Part shown: positions 34,173-42,383 of the stretch, piece by piece | Numbering within the stretch: the first letter of the stretch is position 1 | How the letters are laid out: every line of letters starts with the position of its first letter | Assembly: GCA_963786495.1 (NCBI GenBank) | Contig: CAWAZL010000010.1 | Coordinates: 62,001 to 126,000 of the forward strand | Source: JALZKA01 sp963786495 | Lineage (GTDB): Bacteria; Actinomycetota; Thermoleophilia; Solirubrobacterales; 70-9 | DNA: 64,000 nt | Direction: 5' to 3' | Made by a program: the position numbers and the translations under genes | The notes under the pieces: model-generated | Databases searched by the model: none | The model's input: the letters and a program-made list of their open reading frames with translations, nothing else | Told to the model about the DNA's origin: nothing

Positions 34173-34658
34173 ATGATTGACGAAAGCCTTACCAAGCGCC
34201 AGCATGAGATCCTCGAGCGGCTCGAGCAGGACATGCCTGTCAAGAAGATCGCGACGGACCTCGGGGTGTCGCGCAACGCCGTCTACCTCCAGATCGAGCG
34301 GTTGCGCGACCGCGGCGTTCTGCCTCGCGACTACACCCCTTCGGGCCAGCCGCCCCGCGCACCGCTTCCGGCGCTCATGCCGGGGCTCGAGCTCGGCGCA
34401 GCCGTTCCGGCGCCCGGCTTCGGCCCGGGCTCGCTGACCGCGATGCGCTCCGAGCTCTCCGAGCTCCGCCGTGACGCCGGCCAGAACCCGCCGCCCGGCG
34501 AGTACGCCCGGACGATCGAGGCAGCCGCCGCTCGCAACGACGCTGTAGCCCTCGCATACGAGCTCGGCAGACTCGACGCAACCGAGCCCGAAGAACTTGC
34601 GACAGGTCTCGTAGAGTCCGCGTTGGAGAGACTCGGACACCTGCCGACCTCCAACTGA
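34173..34658 (+). CDS. Helix-turn-helix DNA-binding protein, probably autoregulated
   Basis: 161 residues. Residues 6-50 form a LuxR/sigma-region-4-like HTH: LTKRQHEILERLEQDMPVKKIATDLGVSRNAVYLQIERLRDRGVLP. A Pro/Gly-rich linker (residues 53-88) and an alpha-helical C-terminal region (SLTAMRSELSELRRDAG, ARTIEAAAARNDAVALAYELGRLDATEPEELATGLVESALERLG) follow. No sensor domain is recognisable. It appears to be made from a leaderless transcript, having no ribosome-binding site and lying at the predicted transcript start. Upstream of lemA in the same direction (43 nt gap). Confidence 0.72.
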   Translation: MIDESLTKRQHEILERLEQDMPVKKIATDLGVSRNAVYLQIERLRDRGVLPRDYTPSGQPPRAPLPALMPGLELGAAVPAPGFGPGSLTAMRSELSELRRDAGQNPPPGEYARTIEAAAARNDAVALAYELGRLDATEPEELATGLVESALERLGHLPTSN

Positions 34659-34701
34659 TGGATAATCCAAGGACCTTCACAAAACAAGGAGAATCTGGGG
34701 A

Positions 34702-35256
34702 ATGACTGTTGTCCTGATCGTGGTCGGCCTGGTCCTGGTACTCGGGCTGATCTACGTCCTGATCCGAAACTCGATGATCGGCTCGCGGAACCGCGTTGAC
34801 GAGTCCTGGTCGGGCATCGATGTTCAACTCAAGCGCCGCCACGACCTGGTCCCGAACCTGGTCGAGACGGTGAAGGGATACGCGACGCACGAGCGCGAGA
34901 CCTTCGAAAAAGTGACTCAGGCGCGCGCCCAGGCCATGCAGGCCTCTGGCCCGGCCGAGGCGAGCGCGGCAGAGGGCCTGCTCAACGCCGCCCTCACGGA
35001 CCTGCGTGCGGTGGCCGAGCAGTACCCGGACCTCCGTGCGACCGAGAACTTCCAGCAGCTCTCTCGGAATCTCTCGGAGCTCGAGGACGAGATCCAGGCC
35101 TCGCGCCGGATCTACAACTCGAACGTCCAGGCCTACAACACGAAGATCCAGATCTTCCCGAACTCGATGGTCGCCTCGAGTGGCGGCTTCACCGCACGCG
35201 AGTTCTTCGAGATCACAGACGCCGCCGAGCGCGAGCCCGTCCAGGTCTCGTTCTAA
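34702..35256 (+). CDS. lemA: LemA family protein
   Basis: 184 residues. An N-terminal membrane segment (VVLIVVGLVLVLGLIYVLI) is followed by NSMIGSRNRVDESWSGIDVQLKRRHDLVPNLVETVKGYATHERETFEKVTQAR, NFQQLSRNLSELEDEIQASRRIYNSNVQAYNTKIQIFPNSMVA, and FFEITDAAEREPVQVSF, the full LemA signature of a membrane-anchored helical bundle. Cellular role is not settled. AAGGAG is 11-16 nt before the ATG. The usual LemA partners (TPM domain or HtpX) are not next door; instead an HD protein and CorA follow. Confidence 0.93.
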   Translation: MTVVLIVVGLVLVLGLIYVLIRNSMIGSRNRVDESWSGIDVQLKRRHDLVPNLVETVKGYATHERETFEKVTQARAQAMQASGPAEASAAEGLLNAALTDLRAVAEQYPDLRATENFQQLSRNLSELEDEIQASRRIYNSNVQAYNTKIQIFPNSMVASSGGFTAREFFEITDAAEREPVQVSF

Positions 35257-35281
35257 ACGACTGAAGCATCGGACCGGGCCG

Positions 35282-35875
35282 GTGGAGGAACGCGCACCAG
35301 AGTTCCTCGCCGGCCCTGGCCTTGCCCACGAGGCGTACGAGTTCGCCCGCGAGGCCCACGAGGGCCAGGAACGCAAGGGCGACGGCTCGCCCTACATCAA
35401 CCATCCGACCGAGCTCGCCCGACTGCTCCACGAGGCGGGCCACGACGACGAGGAGATCCTGGCCGCCACGTTCCTCCACGACGTCGTCGAGGACACCGAC
35501 ACGACGCTCGATGAGATCGAAGAAGCATTCGGCTCGGAGGTGCGCGACCTGGTGGAGTCGATGACCGAGGACAAGGACGTCGAGCCGTATGAGCGGCGCA
35601 AGGAACACCACCGCGATCAGGTCGAGGAAGGCGGGGAGCGCGCCGTCCTCATCTATGCCGCCGACAAGGTCGCGAACCTGCGCGACCTGCGCGCCCTCTA
35701 TCGCAATGTGGGCGAAGGTGCCGCTTCGCGCTTCAACGCGCCCCTCGACGTGAGGGTCCGGCTCTGGGAAGGTGACGCCGAGATGATCGAGCGCGTCCAC
35801 CCAGGCCTCGATCTTGCGGCGCAGCTTCGAGCCGAGCTCGGCGCGTTCAAGGCCGAGCGCGAGACGACCGCGTGA
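35282..35875 (+). CDS. HD-domain protein, stand-alone (p)ppGpp-hydrolase-like
   Basis: 197 residues from GTG 35282. AYEFAREAHEGQERKGDGSPYINHPTELARLLHEAG, DDEEILAATFLHDVVEDTDTTLDEIEEAFGSEVRDLVESMTEDK and LIYAADKVANLRDLRA match the HD hydrolase half of RelA/SpoT, with metal ligands in INHP, HD and the distal AADK. There is no synthetase or TGS domain, so this is the small alarmone hydrolase/Mesh1-like type. It could instead hydrolyse other nucleotides. Its stop overlaps corA by GTGA. Confidence 0.82.
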   Translation: MEERAPEFLAGPGLAHEAYEFAREAHEGQERKGDGSPYINHPTELARLLHEAGHDDEEILAATFLHDVVEDTDTTLDEIEEAFGSEVRDLVESMTEDKDVEPYERRKEHHRDQVEEGGERAVLIYAADKVANLRDLRALYRNVGEGAASRFNAPLDVRVRLWEGDAEMIERVHPGLDLAAQLRAELGAFKAERETTA

Positions 35876-36846
35876 TCGTCGACTGCGCCCATTACGAAGG
35901 GGGAGAGCGCCAGCACGAGGGCCCGATCGAGATCGACGAGGCCGCCAACCTCTGTGGCAACGGGACCAACAGCTTTGCCTGGGTCGGGCTGAAAGAGCCG
36001 ACGCCAGACGAGCTCGCAAAGGTCGGGCAGGCCTTCGGGCTCCACGAACTCGCCCTAGAAGACGCGGCGAGCGCCCACCAGCGGCCAAAGCTCGAGGACT
36101 ACGGCGATTCGCTCTTCATCGTCCTGCGGACGGCGCGCTACGACGACGCGAAGGAAGAGGTCGAGTTCGGCGAGATCCACCTCTTCGTCGGGTCGGACTA
36201 CGTGGTCGCCGTGCGTCATGGCGAAGCCTCGGAACTGAAGCCGGCGCGAAAGCGCCTGGAGGAACACGAGGACCTCCTGGACGCGGGTCCCGGCGCGGTA
36301 GTTTGGGCGATCGTCGACAAGGTCGTCGACGACTATGCGCCGGTTGTCGAAGGCATCGACAACGACATCGAGGAGGTCGAGGAGGAGATCTTTGGCCAGC
36401 AGGGGGACGCGACCCAGCGCATCTATTTCCTGAAGCGCGAGGTGATCGAGTTCCACCGCGCCGTCGCGCCTCTGCTCGCGCCCCTGGAGGGGCTCCAGTA
36501 CGGCGCTCAGCCGGGTGTGAGCGACGAGCTCCGCCGCTACTTTCGCGATGTCCACGACCACGCTCGGCGTGTCGACGAGCAGGTCTCGGGCCAGCGCGAG
36601 CTCCTGACTTCGATCCTGGAGGCGAACCTCGCTCTCTTGGGCGTAAAGCAGAACGTCGTCGTCCGCCAGATCTCCGCCTGGGCGGCCATCATCACCGTGC
36701 CAACTTTCATGGCATCGGTCTGGGGCATGAACTTCGAGCACATGCCCGAGCTCTCGGAGACCTGGGCCTACCCGGCGGCGCTCATCCTGATGCTTGTCGC
36801 CGTCGTCGGCCTCTACAGCTTCTTCAGGCGGATCGACTGGCTGTAG
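35872..36846 (+). CDS. corA: CorA family divalent-cation transporter
   Basis: 324 residues. A large cytoplasmic N-terminal domain (SFAWVGLKEPTPDELAKVGQAFGLHELALEDA, RPKLEDYGDSLFIVLRTARY), long helices, and two C-terminal membrane segments, the first ending in the pore signature GMNFEHMPEL and the second AALILMLVAVVGLYSFF. GMN plus MPEL marks Mg2+/Co2+ transporters of the CorA family. The cytoplasmic DDYAPVVEGIDNDIEEVEEEIF acidic helix is typical. Coupled to the HD-domain gene; convergent with brkB-like gene. Confidence 0.92.
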   Translation: MIVDCAHYEGGERQHEGPIEIDEAANLCGNGTNSFAWVGLKEPTPDELAKVGQAFGLHELALEDAASAHQRPKLEDYGDSLFIVLRTARYDDAKEEVEFGEIHLFVGSDYVVAVRHGEASELKPARKRLEEHEDLLDAGPGAVVWAIVDKVVDDYAPVVEGIDNDIEEVEEEIFGQQGDATQRIYFLKREVIEFHRAVAPLLAPLEGLQYGAQPGVSDELRRYFRDVHDHARRVDEQVSGQRELLTSILEANLALLGVKQNVVVRQISAWAAIITVPTFMASVWGMNFEHMPELSETWAYPAALILMLVAVVGLYSFFRRIDWL

Positions 36847-36849
36847 CGC

Positions 36850-37767
36850 TCAACTCGCGCCGTTGTCGGGCTCCGGCGTGCCAGCGCGGATCGCCTCGAG
36901 CTGTGCCGCCAGTGCTAGGCCCGCGAACAAGGCGAGCGCTGTGAGCAGGGCCCACAGCATCAGGCCGATGAAGCCCGCGAGCGGTCCGTACGTCTCGCCG
37001 AAGTCCTTTGAGATCTCGAGGTAGCCCGCGAGAATCCCAGTGAACGCGAACCACATGAGGACAGAAACGCCCGAGCCGAAGGCGAGCCAGCTCGGCTCGG
37101 GCTGTGAGCGGTTGGGCGACTTCTCGAAGAGCAGCGCCGCAGCACCGGCGACCAAGATCGCTCCCAGCGGCCAGCGGGCGATCGACCAGACGGTTCCGAG
37201 CGCGTCGCTCCAGCCCTGATCCGTAAGCGCGCTCCCAAGCTCGGAACCGGCCACGGTCAGGACGAGGGCGCCGACGGTTGCAAGGCCGGCCGTCAAGGCA
37301 AGGACTGTCGCCCGCGTGTACTTGGCGACGCTCGGCCGGTCACGCTCGACGCCATAGATGCGGTTCGCTCCGCGCTCGATCTGCCCCATCGCGGTCGCAC
37401 CCGAGACGACGGCAATGGCGAGCCCTAAAAACAGGGCGACCCCACTCGATCCCGAGCCGGACTGAATCGTCTGAGTGAGGACCTCCCCCGCCGGGCCGGG
37501 CGCAAGATCCTTGAAGGTTGACTCGAGGACCCGGCTGAACGACTGCTGGTCGAGGACGCCGGCAAAGCCCACGACGGCGATCAGCGCCGGGAGGAGCGTC
37601 AGTACGAGCTGGAACGCAAGCGCCCGGGAGTGGCTGAACGCGTCGGCGCGGCGGAACCGCACGAAGGAGTCGCGCACTAGCTGGATTGCCCCGACCTCCT
37701 TGAGCGTGTCGATTGCGTCGTCGCCTTCGAGGCCGCGAGTCTCGGGCACGGCTGCGGCGGTACTCAT
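36850..37767 (-). CDS. YihY/BrkB family inner-membrane protein
   Basis: 305 residues. DSFVRFRRADAFSHSRALAFQLVLTLLPALIAVVGFAGVL is the conserved first hydrophobic region (equivalent to 'AxALAFxxLLSLxPLL'), followed by five more segments including GVALFLGLAIAVVSGATAMGQIERGANRIYGVERDRP and YGPLAGFIGLMLWALLTALALFAGLALAAQL. These are the landmarks of the BrkB/YihY family, whose role is unknown. The first and last 30 residues are variable and polar. Ends 3 nt from corA, tail to tail. Confidence 0.9.
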   Translation of the reverse strand: MSTAAAVPETRGLEGDDAIDTLKEVGAIQLVRDSFVRFRRADAFSHSRALAFQLVLTLLPALIAVVGFAGVLDQQSFSRVLESTFKDLAPGPAGEVLTQTIQSGSGSSGVALFLGLAIAVVSGATAMGQIERGANRIYGVERDRPSVAKYTRATVLALTAGLATVGALVLTVAGSELGSALTDQGWSDALGTVWSIARWPLGAILVAGAAALLFEKSPNRSQPEPSWLAFGSGVSVLMWFAFTGILAGYLEISKDFGETYGPLAGFIGLMLWALLTALALFAGLALAAQLEAIRAGTPEPDNGAS

Positions 37768-37818
37768 CGAGCTCTCCCTCCGGACATGGAGTCACGCCTA
37801 CCCAGTTGATGACGCCGG

Positions 37819-37824
37819 TACGCT
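37819..37824 (+). promoter_or_regulatory. -10-like TACGCT 9 nt before the ctaG start
   Basis: TACGCT followed by CAGCGGTCC and ATG at 37834. The gap and the CTCAGC context match the elements before tig and clpP. No good -35 is visible at 16-18 nt upstream. Confidence 0.4.
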
Positions 37825-37833
37825 CAGCGGTCC

Positions 37834-38736
37834 ATGGACCTGCTCGCGCACGTCTCATCAGGCGTCTTCGAGCCGCTTCAGATTGCGGGCCTGACCGCGT
37901 TCGGCGCGGTCTACGCCATCCGGGCCGCCAACCTCTCTCGCGAGGGACGGCCGGTGCCGACCTGGCGGATCGTCTCCTACTTCTCTGGCGTCGCCTTGAT
38001 CGCGATCGCGTTCGTGTCGCCGCTCGCCCACATGGGCGGGGAGCTCGTGACGGCGCACATGATCCAGCACCTCTTGATCGCGGACATCGCGGCCCTCCTG
38101 ATCGTGCTCGGCCTGACCCGAGCCGTGCTGCAGCCGATCATGGCGCTCAGGGCGTTCGACCGCCTGCAGTTTCTCACGCTCCCGATGATCGCGCTACCGC
38201 TCTGGATTGCGAACCTGTACATCTGGCACATTCCGGCGCTCTATGACGGAACGGTGACGAACGAGTGGCTTCACGCTCTTCAGCACACCTGCTTCATCAG
38301 CTTCGGAATCCTCATGTGGATGCCCATCGCGGGTCCGCTTCCAAAGCCGGCGTGGTTCGGCGGCGGAGCCCAGGTCGGGTACGTGGTCGTCGCCCGCCTG
38401 GCCAGTGCGGGCCTCGGGAACATCCTCATGTGGTCCGGCTCGGTCCTGTACGTCGAGTACGCCGCGGGCCAGGACTACTGGAACATCTCCGCTGTGGCTG
38501 ATCAGGGCACAGCGGGCGTGATCATGATGGTCGAGGGCGGCCTCATCACCCTGGGCGCCCTGGCCTGGGCTCTCTTGCGATGGGCGGCCCAGGACACAGA
38601 AAAGCAGCGATTGCTCGAGCTCGCCGAGGAGCGCGGCGTCCCACTCACTCCTGAGCGCGCCGACCGTGCGGTCAGCGCCGGCCACGGCGCTCGCCTTGAA
38701 GAGCGCATCACCGGAGCAAAGGCCAAGCACTCTTGA
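37834..38736 (+). CDS. CtaG-like cytochrome c oxidase assembly protein
   Basis: 300 residues with about seven membrane segments. SGVALIAIAFVSPLAHMGGELVTAHMIQHLLIADIAALLIVLG, IANLYIWHIPALYDGTVTNEWLHALQHTCFISFGILMWMPI and ILMWSGSVLYVEYAAGQDYWNISAVADQGTAGVIMMVEGGLI hold the conserved His and Asp/Gln residues of the CtaG_caa3 family, which helps assemble the CuA/CuB centres of haem-copper oxidases. A charged cytoplasmic tail follows. No oxidase subunit gene is in the window. TTG start of the next gene overlaps its stop. Confidence 0.9.
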   Translation: MDLLAHVSSGVFEPLQIAGLTAFGAVYAIRAANLSREGRPVPTWRIVSYFSGVALIAIAFVSPLAHMGGELVTAHMIQHLLIADIAALLIVLGLTRAVLQPIMALRAFDRLQFLTLPMIALPLWIANLYIWHIPALYDGTVTNEWLHALQHTCFISFGILMWMPIAGPLPKPAWFGGGAQVGYVVVARLASAGLGNILMWSGSVLYVEYAAGQDYWNISAVADQGTAGVIMMVEGGLITLGALAWALLRWAAQDTEKQRLLELAEERGVPLTPERADRAVSAGHGARLEERITGAKAKHS

Positions 38737-40226
38737 AAGGCAATCGCTTCCTCTACCTGACGGTCTTCACCGTCGGGATATCGACTCTTGGCGCCGAGAT
38801 TGCGGCGGCGCGCCTGCTCGCCCCGTTCTTCGGCGCGTCCACGATCGTCTGGGCAAACACGATCGGCGTCGTCCTCGTCGCCCTATCGCTCGGCTACTGG
38901 TACGGCGGCAAGCTCGGCGACCGCTACCCGCAGCTGACCAAGCTGTGCCAAGTCGTGATCGGCGGCGCGGTACTCCTCACCCTGATCCCGTTCATCGCCC
39001 AGCCCTTTTTCGAGGTGGCGATCTCGGCGCTCGACGAGATCGAGGCCGGCGCGTTCGTCGGCTCCCTCTTCGCCGTGCTCTTTCTCGTGGCGATTCCCCT
39101 CTCCGTCCTGGGCACCGTTTCGCCCTGGGCGATCCGCCTGAGCGTCGACGAGGTCGAGCACGCGGGCGCGGTCGCCGGGCGCCTCTATGCGATCTCGACG
39201 GTCGGGTCGCTCCTGGGGACCATGCTCTCGGCGCTCGTCCTGATCCCGTTTGCCGGCACGCAGCGCACGTTCATCATCTTCGGAGTGATGCTGGCGCTGG
39301 TGGGCGCCCTCGGCCTGCCCCGGCGCTACCTCTTGGCGCCGGCGCTCATCGCCGCGACGCTCGCGATCCCGGTCGGGGCGATCAAGTCCACTGAGGACGG
39401 CGAGGTCATCTACGAGAAGGACTCCGAGCATCAATACATCCGCGTCATCGAGGAGTCCGATGGGGACCGCCTCCTGGAGCTGAACGAAGGGCAGGCCGTC
39501 CACTCGCTGCTTCGCGCGGACTCGACGCTGACCGACGATGTCTGGGACGGGTATCTGGTGCTTCCGTTCGCCGGTCTCGACGGGCCGCCCGAGCGCATCG
39601 CGATCCTTGGCAACGCGGCGGGGACGACCGCCAGGAGCTACGGCGAGTACCTGCCGGACACCGTTGTCGACGGCGTCGAGATCGATCCCGAGCTCGAGGA
39701 GGTCGGGAACAGGTACTTCGACATGGACTCGAACGAGAACTTGACCATCCACTCCGAGGACGCGCGCCCGTGGCTTCGGCGCTCCGAAGGCGGCTATGAC
39801 GCGATCTTTGTCGACGCGTACCGCCAGCCGTACATCCCCTTCTATCTCGCGACCGAGGAGTTCTTCTCGCTCGTCCGCGAGCGTCTCGCTCCCGGCGGCG
39901 TCGTCGTCGTGAACGCCGGCCATCCCGAGGGGAACGACGACCTCGAGAAGGTCCTCGGCCGAACGATGTCCGAGGCCTTCCCGAACGTCATGCGCGACCC
40001 CATCGAGCCGACGAACACGCTCCTGGTCGGCAGCGAGGGCGAGCTATCGGCCGACGGGATCATCGAAGGCACGGAGGACCTGCCGGTCGAGGTCGCGAAC
40101 CTCGGAGCGATGGAGGCGTCTCGGTTCGGCGAGCTACTCGCCGGGGGCGAGGTCTATACCGACGACCGCGCTCCCGTTGAGTGGCTGATCGACCGCTCGA
40201 TCCTGGGCTACGCGGGAGACAACTGA
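38733..40226 (+). CDS. Fused membrane/spermidine-synthase-like protein
   Basis: 497 residues, TTG start overlapping ctaG's TGA. Residues 1-210 hold about seven membrane segments (LGAEIAAARLLAPFFGASTIVWANTIGVVLVALSLGYWYGGKLGDR is the typical first part of the fused MFS/spermidine synthase family). The remainder is a class I SAM-fold domain: RIAILGNAAGTTARSYGEYLPDTVVDGVEIDPELEEVGNRYF, HSEDARPWLRRSEGGYDAIFVDAYRQPYIPFYL. The polyamine-synthase catalytic Asp region (usually DxxDP) reads VDAYRQPY, so spermidine synthesis is doubtful. Function unknown. Confidence 0.87.
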   Translation: MKGNRFLYLTVFTVGISTLGAEIAAARLLAPFFGASTIVWANTIGVVLVALSLGYWYGGKLGDRYPQLTKLCQVVIGGAVLLTLIPFIAQPFFEVAISALDEIEAGAFVGSLFAVLFLVAIPLSVLGTVSPWAIRLSVDEVEHAGAVAGRLYAISTVGSLLGTMLSALVLIPFAGTQRTFIIFGVMLALVGALGLPRRYLLAPALIAATLAIPVGAIKSTEDGEVIYEKDSEHQYIRVIEESDGDRLLELNEGQAVHSLLRADSTLTDDVWDGYLVLPFAGLDGPPERIAILGNAAGTTARSYGEYLPDTVVDGVEIDPELEEVGNRYFDMDSNENLTIHSEDARPWLRRSEGGYDAIFVDAYRQPYIPFYLATEEFFSLVRERLAPGGVVVVNAGHPEGNDDLEKVLGRTMSEAFPNVMRDPIEPTNTLLVGSEGELSADGIIEGTEDLPVEVANLGAMEASRFGELLAGGEVYTDDRAPVEWLIDRSILGYAGDN

Positions 40227-40228
40227 GC

Positions 40229-40360
40229 GTGGGCGAGAGGTTCCTGGCCTGGCTCTTCACGGGCCCGGTCGGCCGCGTCGTCGCCTTCTTCGGCGACCTG
40301 GGCGCGGCGCTCGGCGGCTGGGCCCTTCGGCGCCTGGGCCTCAGGCGAAACCCTGAGTAG
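40229..40360 (+). CDS. 43-residue small protein between the synthase-like gene and tig
   Basis: GTG at 40229 opens 43 codons ending TAG at 40358-40360. The protein starts VGERFLAWLFTGPVGRVV and continues through an amphipathic/hydrophobic centre (FFGDLGAALGGWALRRL) to a basic tail GLRRNPE. GGGAGA lies 8-13 nt before the start, and the frame begins 2 nt after the upstream stop, as expected for an operon gene. Its stop codon is also the first three bases of the tig -10-like box. Too short for routine callers; role unknown, perhaps a membrane-associated partner of the upstream protein. Confidence 0.6.
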   Translation: MGERFLAWLFTGPVGRVVAFFGDLGAALGGWALRRLGLRRNPE

Positions 40361-40363
40361 GCT
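40358..40363 (+). promoter_or_regulatory. -10-like TAGGCT 9 nt before tig
   Basis: TAGGCTCAGCCACCGATG runs into the tig start at 40373 and differs from the clpP element by only three bases in 18. There is no Shine-Dalgarno sequence between the box and ATG, so a near-leaderless transcript is likely. Confidence 0.5.
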
Positions 40364-40372
40364 CAGCCACCG

Positions 40373-41782
40373 ATGAAGACCGAACTCACCGAGCTGCCCG
40401 AATCGCGCGTGCGCCTGGACGTTTCCGTCGAGGCCGATCTGATCGAAAAGCGGTTGGACCGCGCCGCAAAGCAGCTCGCGGGTGAAATGAAGGTGCCCGG
40501 CTTTCGCAAGGGCAAGGTGCCTCCGCAGATGGTCATCCAGCGAATTGGCCGCGAGGCCGTCGTGGAGCAGGCGGTCCGCGATTCGCTCCCCGAGTGGTAC
40601 GAGGAGGCGATCGTCTCCTCGGGCTTAATCACAGTCGGCGACCCCAAGCTTGACGTCGACGAGCTGCCCAGCGAGGGCGAAGGCCTTGCGTTCTCGATCG
40701 AAGTGGGGGTCAGGCCAAAGGCCGAGCTCGGCGAGTACAAGGGCCTCGAAGTCGGGAAACCCGAGGCCGAGGTGCCGCCCGAGCGGATCGACGAGGAACT
40801 GGAGCGCCTGCGGGAGGGCTTCGGCTCACTAAACCCCGTCGACCGCCCGGCCGCCAACGGCGATGTCGCAGTCATCGATTACGAGGGCACCGTCGCCGGC
40901 GAAGCCTTCGAAGGAGGCTCCGGCACGGACATGACCGTCGAGCTTGGCTCTGAGCGTCTCCTGCCCGAGTTCGAAGCGGGCCTCGTCGGCAAGAGCGCCG
41001 GCGAAGAGGCCGACCTCGACGTGACCTTCCCCGACGACTACGGCGCCGAGGACCTGGCGGGCAAGGCCGCGGTCTTCCACATCAAGGTGAACGAAGTGCG
41101 GGAGAAGGAGCTACCCGAGCTCGATGACGACTTCGCCCAGTCCGCGTCCGAGTTCGACACGCTCGAGGAGCTTCGCGGTGAGATCCGCGATCGACTGGCC
41201 GAGATCATCGAGCGGCGCTCAGAGATGGAGTTCCGTGACGCAGCCGTCGAGGCTGCGGCTCAGAACGCCACGATCGACCTTCCCCACGACCTGATCCACG
41301 CCCGCGCGCACGAGCTCTGGGAGCGCTTCGAGCGCACCCTCCAGGCCCGCGGCATCGACCCGCAGATGTACGCGCAGATGCAGGGCAAGGATCGCCACGA
41401 CATGATCTCCGAAGGTGACGAGTCCGCCGAGCAGACGCTCCGCCGCGAGGCGACCTTGGCCGCCGTTGCCGACGCGGAGGGAATCGAGCCGACCGACGAG
41501 GAGCTCATCGAGGCCCTCGGGCCCGCGGAGGGCAAGCAGAAGCCTGAGAAGACGCTGGCCAAGCTCCGCGAGAACGGTCGCGAGGGACTGTTGATCGAGG
41601 AGGTGCGCCTGCGCAAGGCGGCCGAGCTCATCGCCGACTCAGCCAAGCCGATTCCGGTCGAGAAAGCCGAGGCTCGCGATGCGATCTGGACGCCCGACAA
41701 GGGCGAGGAGGGCGAAGCGCCGACGACCGAGGGCGAGGCGCAGGGCGACACTCCGGACAAGCTTTGGACGCCTGGGCCGTGA
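40373..41782 (+). CDS. tig: Trigger factor (ribosome-associated chaperone/prolyl isomerase)
   Basis: 469 residues. The ribosome-binding domain contains the signature VPGFRKGKVPPQMVIQRIG (FRxGxxP loop). A PPIase (FKBP-like) domain follows (about 155-245: DRPAANGDVAVIDYEGTVAGEAFEGGSGTDMTVELGSERLLPEFEAGLVGKSAGEEADLDVTFPDDY), then the long helical C-terminal chaperone arms (EFDTLEELRGEIRDRLAEII). The C-terminal 50 residues form an acidic tail with a repeated (D)xLWTP/IWTPDKGEE motif. It binds L23 at the ribosome exit. Upstream of clpP and clpX, as in many bacteria. Confidence 0.95.
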   Translation: MKTELTELPESRVRLDVSVEADLIEKRLDRAAKQLAGEMKVPGFRKGKVPPQMVIQRIGREAVVEQAVRDSLPEWYEEAIVSSGLITVGDPKLDVDELPSEGEGLAFSIEVGVRPKAELGEYKGLEVGKPEAEVPPERIDEELERLREGFGSLNPVDRPAANGDVAVIDYEGTVAGEAFEGGSGTDMTVELGSERLLPEFEAGLVGKSAGEEADLDVTFPDDYGAEDLAGKAAVFHIKVNEVREKELPELDDDFAQSASEFDTLEELRGEIRDRLAEIIERRSEMEFRDAAVEAAAQNATIDLPHDLIHARAHELWERFERTLQARGIDPQMYAQMQGKDRHDMISEGDESAEQTLRREATLAAVADAEGIEPTDEELIEALGPAEGKQKPEKTLAKLRENGREGLLIEEVRLRKAAELIADSAKPIPVEKAEARDAIWTPDKGEEGEAPTTEGEAQGDTPDKLWTPGP

Positions 41783-41783
41783 G

Positions 41784-41789
41784 TAGACT
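41784..41789 (+). promoter_or_regulatory. -10-like TAGACT 9 nt before clpP
   Basis: TAGACTCACCCGCCGATG runs into the clpP start at 41799; same gap and nearly the same bases as before tig. It begins 2 nt after the tig stop, so clpP may have its own promoter. Confidence 0.5.
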
Positions 41790-41798
41790 CACCCGCCG

Positions 41799-42383
41799 AT
41801 GAGCCCTCTGGTTCCAATGGTCGTCGAGCAGACGTCGCGCGGCGAGCGCGCCTTCGACATCTACTCGCGTCTTCTCAACGAGCGGATCATCTTCCTGGGG
41901 ACGCCGATCAACGACGACATCGCGAACCTCGTCGTCGCGCAGATGATCCATCTCGAGTCGGAAGATCCCGACAAGGACATCTCCATGTACATCAACTCCC
42001 CGGGCGGGTCGGTGTACGCGGGCCTCGCGATCTACGACACGATGCAGTTCATCAAGCCCGATGTGCAGACGATCTGCGTCGGCGTTGCGATGTCGATGGG
42101 CGCGTTGCTCCTGGCGGGCGGTACGGCCGGGAAGCGGATGGCGCTTCCCAACTCGAAGATCCTCATCCACCAGGTCTCCGGCGGCTTTCAGGGCCAAGCG
42201 ACGGACATCGAGATCCACGCCAAGGAGATCATCGACGTGCGGGAGCGACTCGACAAGATCATCGCCCACCACACGGGCCAGGACCTCGAGCGCGTGTCGC
42301 GCGATACCGAGCGCGACTACTTCATGAGTGCGGAGGAGGCGGTCGAGTACTCCATCGTCGACCGCGTCCTCGAGCAGCGCTGA
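41799..42383 (+). CDS. clpP: ATP-dependent Clp protease proteolytic subunit
   Basis: 194 residues. The catalytic triad is Ser99 (GVAMSMGALLLAGG), His124 (PNSKILIHQVSGG) and Asp173 (SRDTERDYFMSAEEAVEY). The N-terminus MVVEQTSRGERAFDIYSRLLNERIIFLG is the axial-loop and processing region. Forms a 14-mer that receives substrates from ClpX (44366) or ClpC. Only one clpP is in the window, whereas many actinobacteria have a clpP1-clpP2 pair. The following M23 peptidase gene appears to overlap its stop. Confidence 0.96.
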   Translation: MSPLVPMVVEQTSRGERAFDIYSRLLNERIIFLGTPINDDIANLVVAQMIHLESEDPDKDISMYINSPGGSVYAGLAIYDTMQFIKPDVQTICVGVAMSMGALLLAGGTAGKRMALPNSKILIHQVSGGFQGQATDIEIHAKEIIDVRERLDKIIAHHTGQDLERVSRDTERDYFMSAEEAVEYSIVDRVLEQR

